A stretch of 7,034 bases of DNA from Bacteroidota bacterium (GTDB lineage: Bacteria > Bacteroidota > Bacteroidia > Bacteroidales > B18-G4), in the NCBI GenBank assembly GCA_003648575.1, contig QMPN01000150.1, forward strand, positions 1-7,034, read 5' to 3'. This document shows positions 1-7,034 of the stretch, in pieces. The notes beneath the pieces are model-generated. The model was not told the origin of the DNA, did no database searches, and was given only the letters and a program-made list of their open reading frames with translations. A program made the position numbers and the translations under genes. Position 1 is the first letter of the stretch; each line of letters starts with the position of its first letter.

Positions 1-89
1 AATATTGCATCTTTCATATAGCCAGCATATTAAGACATCTCAAATTTCTGAATTTTAGTACTATCTTAACTCCGATATTAGGTGTTCAA
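1..89. other. Downstream flank of the cyclase gene with no identified element
   Basis: This AT-rich stretch follows the cyclase TAA. The only symmetry I see is a short AAATT/AATTT palindrome near 41-55, too weak to call a terminator. No coding sequence is supported here, so whether the transcript continues past the window edge cannot be seen. Confidence 0.4.
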
Positions 90-2039
90 TTACAACGTTA
101 TTTCCAGTCTATCGACGATATACATATCAATTTCGCCCTTATTTTTTGCCTTGATCTGTCCCCGGTGGCTACATTTGAAATGCCCCTTAATGAGGTCGTA
201 TGTGCTTCCTGAAATATTCACCATGCCAGGGATTCCGCTTGATTCCATCCTGCTTGCGGTATTTACAGCATCGCCCCATATGTCGTAAGCAAACTTATTG
301 CTTCCGACTACTCCTGCAATTACAGGTCCGGTATGGATTCCGATCCTTAATTCCCAAAAATCCTCGCCACGGGCTTCCCGTTTAGTTTTCAGGTTTTCCA
401 TAAAGTCTCTGATCTCGAGGCCTGCCCTGACCACATCAACAGGATTGGTTGAGTTGGCAGCCGGTATACCACCCGCACACATATATGCATCTCCAATTGT
501 CTTAATCTTTTCAATATTATGCTTGTCAATAATCTTATCAAATTCCAGGAAACAGACATCAAGCTCGGCTACAAGTTGCTGCGGAGAAAGCTTTTCAGCA
601 ATGCTGGTAAAGCCTTTAAAGTCGGTAAACATCACCGATACCATTTCATAATGTTTTGGAGTTGCCGAACCCTTTTCTTTCAGCTCTTCGGCTGTTTCTG
701 CCGGAAGTACGTTCAGCAGCAGCTTATCCGATCGTTCTTTTTCATAGGCAATGATTTTGTTTGTTTTGCGTACATACCTGTACCTGCTAAGCATTCCAAG
801 AGCAAGGACCAGTATCAATGCCCCGCTGATTGCAACGGCATTCCTTTGTAGTTTCTGACGCTGAAGAGCAAGTTCCTGTAGCTGCTGATCTTTGGTAAGA
901 AGATCAATCTGGCCTTGCTTTTTATTGATCTCAAAATTCAGGGTAAGCGCCTGTATCCTCTTATCCATTTCTGCATTATACAGTGTATCCTTGATGTCAT
1001 TATACAATGATTGATACTTGAATGCATTCGGATAGTCAGGCACTTTAGCATAGGTTTGGGCAAGTCCGTTATAGGCATCCTGCAATACATAGCTTGCCCC
1101 TATTTCCTTCGAAATTTCCCGGGAATATTTAAAGTTCTCTATTGACTGGCTGATATCTCCCATCTGATCGTAGGTATCGGCCAGACTAAGCAATGATTGG
1201 GCCATTTCAAGTTTTGCATTATTCTTCTCAGCAAGCTCATATGCAGCACGCTGATAGTTTATGGCTGTAACAAAATCCTTGCGGTAGGCATATACCCGAC
1301 CAAGGTTTAGCATGGCATAAGGAACATTTCCTGTTTCTGATTTTTCATAAGCCTCAAGAGCCTTAGTAAAATAGAAAAGGGCCGCAATATCATCTTCCTT
1401 ATCCAGGTATATCTGTCCCATATTCACGGCAGAGGTGCCAATGGCATCATAATCACCCAGCGCCTCACTAAGTGGTAGTGCCCTTGTGTAATATTCTAAT
1501 GCCATATCATGGGTTGCCCTTTTACTATAATACACAGCTCCAATATTTACCAGAGCTGTTGCGATCCTGAGGGAATCGCCTATTTCCTCGGAAATACCCA
1601 AAGATTCGACATAATATTCGATAGCTTTATTATTATCACCTTCATTATAATAAACAGCCCCCAGATTATTCTGCATATTGCACACCCCCAGCCTGTCGTT
1701 AATGCTTTCGAATGTTTTCAGGGATTGCTGCCAGCTTATGGTTGCTTCAATATAATTACCCTGAAAATAATATCCCATACCAATACTCTTATGTGCATAT
1801 GCCAGCCCGCTATAATAACTAATCCTCTCCGCTAGCTCCTTAGCCTGGCTTGCATAATTAATTGCTTTAGCAGGATTGGATCGGTAATATATTGCAGATA
1901 AGGAAAGTAAGGTCTTTACTTTCAGAGAATCATCCTCTGATTTTTCAAAGACTGCCATCAGACTGTCTGCCTGCCCGGCAATGGCAGAATTGATAATAAG
2001 CAAGCTCAGTAAGACTGAAATAATAAATTGCTTAATCAT
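90..2039 (-). CDS. TPR-transmembrane class III adenylate cyclase
   Basis: This protein is predicted to make cAMP from ATP at the cytoplasmic face of the inner membrane. Residues 1-21 are a signal peptide ending AIA|G. Eight TPR-like units follow in a strict 40-residue register, with helix A of successive units starting near residues 80, 120, 160, 200, 240, 280 and 320, plus a first unit near 41. A helical, Gln/Leu-rich coiled-coil segment (about 360-398) leads into one membrane helix (400-418) followed by RYRYVRK. The cyclase linker LLLNVLPAETAEEL starts at 440 and the catalytic domain covers about 464-640. Metal-binding aspartates are D473 (FTDFKGF) and D517 (IGDAYM). Purine-selecting residues are K513 (KIKTIGD) and D586 (YDIWG), the adenylate rather than guanylate pattern. 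Transition-state residues are N593 and R597 (NTASRM). The catalytic set is complete, so the enzyme should be active, probably as a homodimer. The topology places the TPR array in the periplasm as a likely protein-sensing module. The ATG at 2037-2039 starts a clean signal peptide. The gene probably shares a transcript with the upstream peptidase gene. Confidence 0.95.
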   Translation of the reverse strand: MIKQFIISVLLSLLIINSAIAGQADSLMAVFEKSEDDSLKVKTLLSLSAIYYRSNPAKAINYASQAKELAERISYYSGLAYAHKSIGMGYYFQGNYIEATISWQQSLKTFESINDRLGVCNMQNNLGAVYYNEGDNNKAIEYYVESLGISEEIGDSLRIATALVNIGAVYYSKRATHDMALEYYTRALPLSEALGDYDAIGTSAVNMGQIYLDKEDDIAALFYFTKALEAYEKSETGNVPYAMLNLGRVYAYRKDFVTAINYQRAAYELAEKNNAKLEMAQSLLSLADTYDQMGDISQSIENFKYSREISKEIGASYVLQDAYNGLAQTYAKVPDYPNAFKYQSLYNDIKDTLYNAEMDKRIQALTLNFEINKKQGQIDLLTKDQQLQELALQRQKLQRNAVAISGALILVLALGMLSRYRYVRKTNKIIAYEKERSDKLLLNVLPAETAEELKEKGSATPKHYEMVSVMFTDFKGFTSIAEKLSPQQLVAELDVCFLEFDKIIDKHNIEKIKTIGDAYMCAGGIPAANSTNPVDVVRAGLEIRDFMENLKTKREARGEDFWELRIGIHTGPVIAGVVGSNKFAYDIWGDAVNTASRMESSGIPGMVNISGSTYDLIKGHFKCSHRGQIKAKNKGEIDMYIVDRLEITL

Positions 2040-2101
2040 ACGATGGCTTGTCTATTACTTATGTAGTTATTTCTCATGCCGGATGGAGCATTATGGAGTT
2101 C
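2040..2101 (-). other. Short intergenic spacer, probable operon junction
   Basis: These 62 bases separate the peptidase stop codon from the cyclase start. I see no TAnnTTTG element, no GC-rich hairpin followed by a T-run, and no Shine-Dalgarno before the cyclase ATG. This is consistent with read-through transcription of both genes, though it does not prove it. Confidence 0.5.
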
Positions 2102-5100
2102 CTAGTGCTTGACTACTCGCAACAGCTCTATATTCTGTCCATTCCGGACTTTAATGAGATAAATTCCGGCCTTCACCCCCGACATATTTATTTCCATGGT
2201 TTTATCGGATTTCCCTGACAGGCTTATGTCCTGAATTCTTCCAAAAACGTCATAAACAAACACTTCACTGTCTTCAGCTAAAGCACTTCCAAATTCTATA
2301 TAAACTTTATGAGTAACAGGATTCGGATAAACTTTAATATCTGAAAGTTCTTTATTCTTTTCATCCTCTACAGGTTCTGATTTATTACATTTTGAGGAAG
2401 TTGAACTGGCCTGGGAAGCCACAGAGGTTTTATGTCCGTTATGTTTGTAACTCGCCACAGTCCATGTAAATTTATTCCCATCGAAGTTTGCTGCCCATGA
2501 ACCACCTCCAGCATAAAAAACCTCAGGTTGATTTATACCACTGAAAGAACCCTCAGCAGAAAGAAGGTTATCTTCACCAATTGGAATATAGACATCGGAT
2601 GCATTTTTGTTTTCATATTCAAAATATGCAATCATTGTATGGCCAAGGCTATCGGGAGTTGTAAGATCTTCCACACAATTGAGAAATGTTTTAATATGTT
2701 TTGTTCCCGCTCCTGACGGATTGACATATAAAGTTCCAATTAGCGGTGTAAATAAGTAATTATCGGCTTCAGCATATGGAATGATATCATAGGTTCCTGC
2801 CAATCCTGCGAAAGCCGGACTAAGGGTAAAACTCAGGCTGTCGACGATACTTGAATCCTCACCAATGACAAAGCCACTGAATGTTGCAGTAAATGATGGA
2901 AGGGAATCACCGGCATAAATAAACTTAAGGTCTGCCGACACGCTTGCACTGGCCGGATTAATAATTAAAGTATCTGTGATACTACCGACATAATTTGAGT
3001 CGACCACAGTAGCAGTTACAATATATGAGCCTGGCAATATAGGTGCAATGGAGTCACCATTATATGTAATTGTCAGTATGAGGCTGTCGGGAGTTGTGTA
3101 TGCAGTTACAGGATTCGCATTGCCATCATAATCCTGAGCCAGGCTTGCAGGATCAAATATGATCACAGCTGTATCCGGCAGGATGGTGATTTTGCCTATC
3201 CCGTACGAAACATCAAAGTTGTTGGAAATAAATGCTCCTGGTACTATCAGGTGCTCTCCAACAGTATTTCCCGTGATCACGTTGATTGAACTTATGGCAA
3301 CATCTCCAATGGAATCACCGGATAGGATAAGGATATCGCCCTCACCAAGGATGATTACAGCTCCGCTGTTCGTATTGTCATTAATATTTTCACTATTTAC
3401 CAATGCCGTTGCAGAACTTGTCCCTAATCCGGCAGCGTTTACCAGCGCACCATAATTGACAAGGGCAGTAGCAGTTCCATATGCCATAACGCTTGCCTGT
3501 CCGTTTACAAGTGCCGTGGCCCTTACGGTTGCAATAGCGTTCACCAGGGCAGTGGCGGAAGATGCTCCGATTGCGTTAAGCAATTCCAGAGCACCCAACA
3601 AGGTTCCATTTACCAGGGCAGTGGCCCGTTGGCTTACCACAGCATTTGAAATAAAGAAGCTTGTATTGGCAAGAGCAGCAGAATCGAGCAATGGCTCACC
3701 AGCGCCATTTACCAGAGCCGTTGCCCTTACTGTGGCGACGGCATTTACCAGTGCTGTGGCATGTGACTGCCTCAAAGCATTTAATACTGCCTGGTTTACA
3801 GGTTCGCTTATAAGCACATTGTTAGCGGGATCAATGGTATCATTATTATAGATGTAATAGTAATCAAACCCATAAAGTGTATCGCCATAAATGATCGTAG
3901 TATCTTTAGGAATAATGGTGAGGTCAAGCTTATCAATGCTCAGCAGCCCATTGATAAGATCAAAATCGAAATTATATAATAAATTTGTATCAATTGGATC
4001 AGTGGGTAGGGTGTTACTCAGAGGATTTAAGGGGTCTTCCATTGACGGTTTTATCTCCCACAAACCCACATTGCTGGTATCGTTTGCAACAGTTATCAGG
4101 GAAATGCTCAATACACGTGCTATTTCGAGTTCTGAAAGCCCAAAGTCATTCAGGCTATACGTCCCATTCACGCTTTCAACAGAATATAAAGCATCAAAAT
4201 CAGGTAATACCTCAGCATATTTTTTACTTGCATCTGCGATATTTACTACGATTGTGGGTTTAGTAGAAAAATACAATGGATTTGACACTCCGCCATCTGT
4301 TCCATTTGTTTGGGTATTTGGCGGGTTGTAAACCTGTATCGCCGGATACCTTTCATCAAATGGAGGAATTGTTCCTGTTACCATATCAACACTCACAGTT
4401 GATGATCCTTCTAGGAGAAGACCGTTAAAATAGATTTGAGAGCCCCCGGTCAGGTATTGGCCAATGACCGTTAATGAAATTGTATCCTCTCCGGGATTCA
4501 AAGTAGTGTCGTATACGATATCGGTAATCAAGGGGGATGGGCTTGCAAGAGTAAGCAGTGCATCTGTAGCATTCACGAGGCCCGCTCCCGTCAGCGGATC
4601 AAAGCCCGGAGACTCCATATCGACAGCTGTTGCTTGTAAGATGTCTTTAATTTCGACAGGGCTTAGTGTTTCACCGGGATCATAGAACTTTGCTTTTGCC
4701 TGGAGAAGAAGAGCTGCGACACCTGCAACATGGGGAGCAGACGCAGAAGTTCCAAAGAAGTTCGGGAAAGGGTCATTGTCAAAGTTCGGTCCTCCAAGGT
4801 CAACTGTTGTATTTACCCCATTGGGGGCAGTTATATCAGGTTTATTCCTGTCAGATCCATCAATGATCGTTCCCCCGACTGATGAAAAAGAGGCTACTGT
4901 GGGAGGATACACACCGTAGGCAGGCGTGTTGCTATACAGGACAGCTGCTACTGTGATAGCCTTTTCTGCATTTGCCTGACCAACGATGGTTGAGACAGAG
5001 GCATCAAAATATTCATTGAAAGTAATCTCACCCCTGAATACAACATACTTCATATTTACGGGGTCAGGACCTGCATTGTTAACGATCACTATATTGGTAT

Positions 5101-6775
5101 GTGCTGTATCCAGGACCTTAAATGGCAATACTTCAATAGCAGAGCCTCCGATATTCTCCCTGTTAAAGCCAAAAAGCCTGGATCCATCATCATTGGCCAG
5201 GTATATGTCAAGGTCGGTACCAGTCAATTCATTGCCAAGTCCGTCGTCCCATTGCAGTACAATGGTGTAAGTACCTTCAGTAACCGTGATGCTCTGATAG
5301 ATATCTTCATTACCTGGTCCCGCAAAATTATGTGCAGGGCCGTTAAGCCCTTGTGGTACCGAGCCGGCAACGAATGGGCTTTCGAAAGATTTGTTTCCAA
5401 AATTCCCTGCAGCAGTAAAATATACTACTCCAAGGTCAACAACATCATTTACAGCCTGTGCAACGACACCATCACGCAGAAAAGGCTCTGAAATATATGT
5501 TATGTCGTCTACAATGATATCACATCCGGCTTGTTGCAGTTCATGGATACCATTGGCAAAATCAACAGGGCTGATCAGTCCTGTCCTGAAAGCGAGTTCG
5601 GCTTTTGGTGCGACATCATGTATGATCTGCAGCATGGCCCTTCCTTCATCTGAGGCAACTCCGTACGGATAATCGAGCAAAACATCAACAGGAATGGAGT
5701 TGGTCAGGTTCCCTGTTCCGGGCAGGTCTTCCCTTAAAACATCATCGTTGGCAGCCGTTCCGTTAGACTTTGTATTATAGCTATCTGACATCACCCCGAT
5801 CTTGATATTCTCTCCCGAAACATCGAATCCATTCCTGGCGACAAAGGAAAGCATTGCAGTGTCGCCCTGTGTGTTGACGATACCGCTTTGAGGTGCGCCG
5901 GGATAGACAGGACGGGCATAGTTGACCAATAGGGGCAGATCGTTTATCAACAACAGATTTAAAATAGGGTATACACCCGTAATCCTTAATTCAACAGGGT
6001 GTGCAGTGACATCTGTCAACCCGTATGAGCCTGATTGCAACAGGGCAAGGAGTTCATCAAATTTACCGTCCACTGCAAATACTTCGATCACCACATTGGA
6101 TTGGTTAACGATCTGGAAAATATCATTGGAAGAAGCACTATCAGTATTTAAATAGGTCTCATACAGGGATGTAAGTTCCGCCCCGATAAGGGAGTTTTGA
6201 ATTTTACCACTGTCCGGTGGAGCATAATAAGGTAAAATATTGCTTATGGCATAACAGTTCAGAACATTTTGAAAATCTTCAAGCTGAAACTCAACAATGC
6301 TTTCATAATTACTGGCCTTGATCTGCATTTTTTGCCTTTGAAGTCCTCCGGTCAGGGTGTATGTAATCGTGAAGACCCCTGCCTCGCCGTTTCCGATGCC
6401 GTTAATATTCGAAATCCTGAATCCATCGAAAGGCACTCCTCCCAGGCCAGGGCCCATATTGATGCCACCATAAGTGATATCACCTGCAATAGAAGCGTGG
6501 GTAATATCTGAATAGGTCCCTGCCATGGCTTCAACGGAGTATTGGTTTAAGGCTTTGCATTCAGGATCAGTACAACCATCATTTTCAACCCTTATGACAA
6601 TTGTGTGCACAGCATCACCAAATTGATTAAGGCTATCATATGTAACAGATTCGATACTGGTAGTAAAGCCGGCGCCATGAGAAATGACATCTGAGCATTC
6701 AGACTGCGCCCTGAGATGTTGTGAAATAATAAAATAAACAAATAATAATAAGATGATAATTTTAAAATGTCTCAT
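2102..6775 (-). CDS. Secreted modular S8/S53-like serine peptidase with MBG domains, an ATALVN-repeat insertion and a T9SS sorting tail
   Basis: This 1557-residue protein is predicted to be exported by Sec and then moved across the outer membrane by the type IX system. A hydrophobic signal peptide covers residues 1-23, with likely cleavage at LRA|Q. Residues about 28-178 form a beta domain and 195-290 a propeptide-like segment. The peptidase domain runs about 305-745: Asp331 in IGVMSDSYN, Glu377 in SDEGRAM where subtilases have HGT, oxyanion Asn458 in TAAGN, and Ser677 in GTSASAPHVAG. A beta insertion of about 120 residues (470-595) separates Asn458 from Ser677. Next come an IPT-like domain (748-838), an MBG-type region (841-949), an MBG domain (950-1202) interrupted by the ATALVN repeats, two further MBG-type domains (1203-1275, 1276-1354), a beta domain with Cys1367 and Cys1463 (1356-1463), an acidic linker, and the type A sorting domain (1480-1557, starting IKVYPNPV). 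The ATG at 6773-6775 directly precedes the signal peptide. No Shine-Dalgarno is visible, as is usual in this phylum. Substrate is unknown, and activity is uncertain because of Glu377. The cyclase gene follows after 62 bases. Confidence 0.93.
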   Translation of the reverse strand: MRHFKIIILLLFVYFIISQHLRAQSECSDVISHGAGFTTSIESVTYDSLNQFGDAVHTIVIRVENDGCTDPECKALNQYSVEAMAGTYSDITHASIAGDITYGGINMGPGLGGVPFDGFRISNINGIGNGEAGVFTITYTLTGGLQRQKMQIKASNYESIVEFQLEDFQNVLNCYAISNILPYYAPPDSGKIQNSLIGAELTSLYETYLNTDSASSNDIFQIVNQSNVVIEVFAVDGKFDELLALLQSGSYGLTDVTAHPVELRITGVYPILNLLLINDLPLLVNYARPVYPGAPQSGIVNTQGDTAMLSFVARNGFDVSGENIKIGVMSDSYNTKSNGTAANDDVLREDLPGTGNLTNSIPVDVLLDYPYGVASDEGRAMLQIIHDVAPKAELAFRTGLISPVDFANGIHELQQAGCDIIVDDITYISEPFLRDGVVAQAVNDVVDLGVVYFTAAGNFGNKSFESPFVAGSVPQGLNGPAHNFAGPGNEDIYQSITVTEGTYTIVLQWDDGLGNELTGTDLDIYLANDDGSRLFGFNRENIGGSAIEVLPFKVLDTAHTNIVIVNNAGPDPVNMKYVVFRGEITFNEYFDASVSTIVGQANAEKAITVAAVLYSNTPAYGVYPPTVASFSSVGGTIIDGSDRNKPDITAPNGVNTTVDLGGPNFDNDPFPNFFGTSASAPHVAGVAALLLQAKAKFYDPGETLSPVEIKDILQATAVDMESPGFDPLTGAGLVNATDALLTLASPSPLITDIVYDTTLNPGEDTISLTVIGQYLTGGSQIYFNGLLLEGSSTVSVDMVTGTIPPFDERYPAIQVYNPPNTQTNGTDGGVSNPLYFSTKPTIVVNIADASKKYAEVLPDFDALYSVESVNGTYSLNDFGLSELEIARVLSISLITVANDTSNVGLWEIKPSMEDPLNPLSNTLPTDPIDTNLLYNFDFDLINGLLSIDKLDLTIIPKDTTIIYGDTLYGFDYYYIYNNDTIDPANNVLISEPVNQAVLNALRQSHATALVNAVATVRATALVNGAGEPLLDSAALANTSFFISNAVVSQRATALVNGTLLGALELLNAIGASSATALVNAIATVRATALVNGQASVMAYGTATALVNYGALVNAAGLGTSSATALVNSENINDNTNSGAVIILGEGDILILSGDSIGDVAISSINVITGNTVGEHLIVPGAFISNNFDVSYGIGKITILPDTAVIIFDPASLAQDYDGNANPVTAYTTPDSLILTITYNGDSIAPILPGSYIVTATVVDSNYVGSITDTLIINPASASVSADLKFIYAGDSLPSFTATFSGFVIGEDSSIVDSLSFTLSPAFAGLAGTYDIIPYAEADNYLFTPLIGTLYVNPSGAGTKHIKTFLNCVEDLTTPDSLGHTMIAYFEYENKNASDVYIPIGEDNLLSAEGSFSGINQPEVFYAGGGSWAANFDGNKFTWTVASYKHNGHKTSVASQASSTSSKCNKSEPVEDEKNKELSDIKVYPNPVTHKVYIEFGSALAEDSEVFVYDVFGRIQDISLSGKSDKTMEINMSGVKAGIYLIKVRNGQNIELLRVVKH
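3395..3760 (-). repeat. ATALVN peptide-repeat array within the peptidase gene
   Basis: Seven exact ATALVN hexapeptides begin at residues 1006, 1018, 1051, 1074, 1086, 1102 and 1122. On the plus strand they lie at 3743-3760, 3707-3724, 3608-3625, 3539-3556, 3503-3520, 3455-3472 and 3395-3412. Degenerate copies are SAALAN (1032-1037), GALELLN (1061-1067) and GALVN (1109-1113). Flanking residues recur: Arg before and Gly after three of the copies, and Ala-[VI]-Ala-Thr-Val-Arg between two pairs. Spacing is irregular (12, 33, 23, 12, 16 and 20 residues). The stretch 1006-1127 is rich in Ala, Val, Leu, Asn and Gly, and has no Lys, Cys, Trp or His. No two of the seven 18-base units are identical. 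I do not recognise a named domain; the function is unknown. Confidence 0.9.
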
Positions 6776-6816
6776 AATAACGAGTATTAGTAATTTTCAT
6801 TCCGTCTGCTCATTGG

Positions 6817-6824
6817 CAAAATTA
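6817..6824 (-). promoter_or_regulatory. Candidate Bacteroidota -7 promoter element (TAATTTTG)
   Basis: Read on the minus strand this is TAATTTTG, an exact match to the TAnnTTTG -7 consensus of the Bacteroidota primary sigma factor. It lies 41 bases before the peptidase ATG, which would give a leader of about 35 bases. A clear TTTG -33 element is missing; the nearest candidate is the T-rich GTTTTC about 16-20 bases further upstream. The surrounding DNA is AT-rich, so a chance match is possible. Confidence 0.4.
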
Positions 6825-6846
6825 ATTTCACTTAGACGGGAAAACT

Positions 6847-6883
6847 GTTAATGCTTTGTTAAAAGAGTTAATATATTGTTAAT
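6847..6883. repeat. Four GTTAA direct repeats at roughly helical spacing
   Basis: GTTAAT occurs at 6847-6852, 6867-6872 and 6878-6883, with GTTAAA at 6858-6863. The start-to-start steps are 11, 9 and 11 bases, close to one helical turn, so all copies would face the same side of the DNA. The cluster lies just upstream of the candidate promoter for the peptidase gene, where an activator would bind. No regulator is encoded nearby, and AT-rich sequence makes such short motifs fairly easy to get by chance. Confidence 0.35.
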
Positions 6884-6897
6884 TAAGCACTTTAATT
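6881..6897. repeat. Inverted repeat AATTAA-5-TTAATT
   Basis: This is a perfect 6-base inverted repeat around the 5-base loop GCACT, overlapping the last GTTAAT copy. It could be an operator half-site pair. Its low GC content makes it a weak hairpin and therefore a poor terminator. Confidence 0.25.
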
Positions 6898-6941
6898 GGG
6901 AAATCCTGCCACAGTAAGCAGCTAATACCTGTTTTTAATAA

Positions 6942-6956
6942 ACATGCTGTTCATGT
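6942..6956. repeat. Inverted repeat ACATG-5-CATGT
   Basis: This 5-base perfect inverted repeat has a 5-base spacer and lies about 170 bases before the peptidase start. On the minus strand it is followed by TTATT, so it could be a very weak terminator for a gene beyond the window edge or a binding site. The evidence is only the symmetry. Confidence 0.15.
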
Positions 6957-7034
6957 AACAAAAGAAAGTGGTTACTGACAGATTTAATGGGTGGCATAGG
7001 CCGGTCTCTGTTGTTTTTGCATATAAAATTCACT

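Noticed and set aside
298..651. A 117-codon plus-strand frame opposite the cyclase catalytic domain
   Set aside because: The opposite strand encodes a complete class III cyclase domain; this frame shows no recognisable protein features.
3395..3760. CRISPR array or other DNA-level repeat array
   Set aside because: The units are not identical in DNA, spacing is irregular and locked to multiples of three, and the pattern is explained by a conserved peptide in an intact reading frame.
3338..3826. Diversity-generating retroelement variable region
   Set aside because: There is no template repeat, reverse transcriptase gene or adenine-directed variation in the window, and the repeated peptide is invariant rather than diversified.
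3456..3851. A 131-codon plus-strand frame with repeated FTRAVA/FTSAVA peptides
   Set aside because: It is the antisense shadow of the ATALVN repeats. It has no domain, no signal and no start context, while the minus-strand frame carries clear domains on both sides.
4986..5491. Overlapping plus-strand frames of 94 and 130 codons opposite the peptidase domain
   Set aside because: They overlap each other and the well-supported peptidase domain and have no recognisable motifs.
6984..7034. A minus-strand open frame from the window edge to a TAA (tail KQQRPAYATH), possibly the end of an upstream gene
   Set aside because: Only 16 codons are visible, with no family features. An open frame of this length is expected by chance, as is the plus-strand frame from the ATG at 6987.

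Overview
The window looks like chromosomal DNA from a member of the Bacteroidota. The evidence is a C-terminal type IX secretion (T9SS) type A sorting domain, tandem MBG/YDG-type beta domains, a signal peptide-TPR-membrane helix-class III cyclase protein of a kind common in this phylum, and a TAnnTTTG-type -7 promoter element. Nothing in it allows a genus to be named.

Layout: both genes are on the minus strand, so transcription runs from high to low coordinates. Positions 6776-7034 are upstream intergenic DNA with a candidate promoter (6817-6824), a cluster of four GTTAA direct repeats (6847-6883) and two small inverted repeats. Positions 2102-6775 encode a 1557-residue secreted modular protein: signal peptide, N-terminal beta domain, subtilisin/sedolisin-like peptidase domain with a large beta insertion, IPT-like domain, about four MBG-type domains, a cysteine-containing beta domain and a T9SS sorting tail. 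A 62-base spacer (2040-2101), with no visible promoter or terminator, leads to a 649-residue TPR-transmembrane adenylate cyclase (90-2039). Positions 1-89 are downstream DNA with no convincing terminator.

The two genes are probably co-transcribed. A reasonable but unproven model is that the first product is exported to the cell surface by the T9SS, while the second senses something in the periplasm through its TPR array and makes cAMP in the cytoplasm.

Two points stand out. One MBG domain of the surface protein is interrupted by a stretch of about 160 residues carrying seven exact copies of the hexapeptide ATALVN plus degenerate copies. Each exact copy is written with a different 18-base sequence, which implies selection on the peptide. 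In the peptidase domain, the position where the S8 catalytic histidine is expected appears to hold a glutamate (E377), while the Asp, Asn and Ser motifs look like those of ordinary subtilases.
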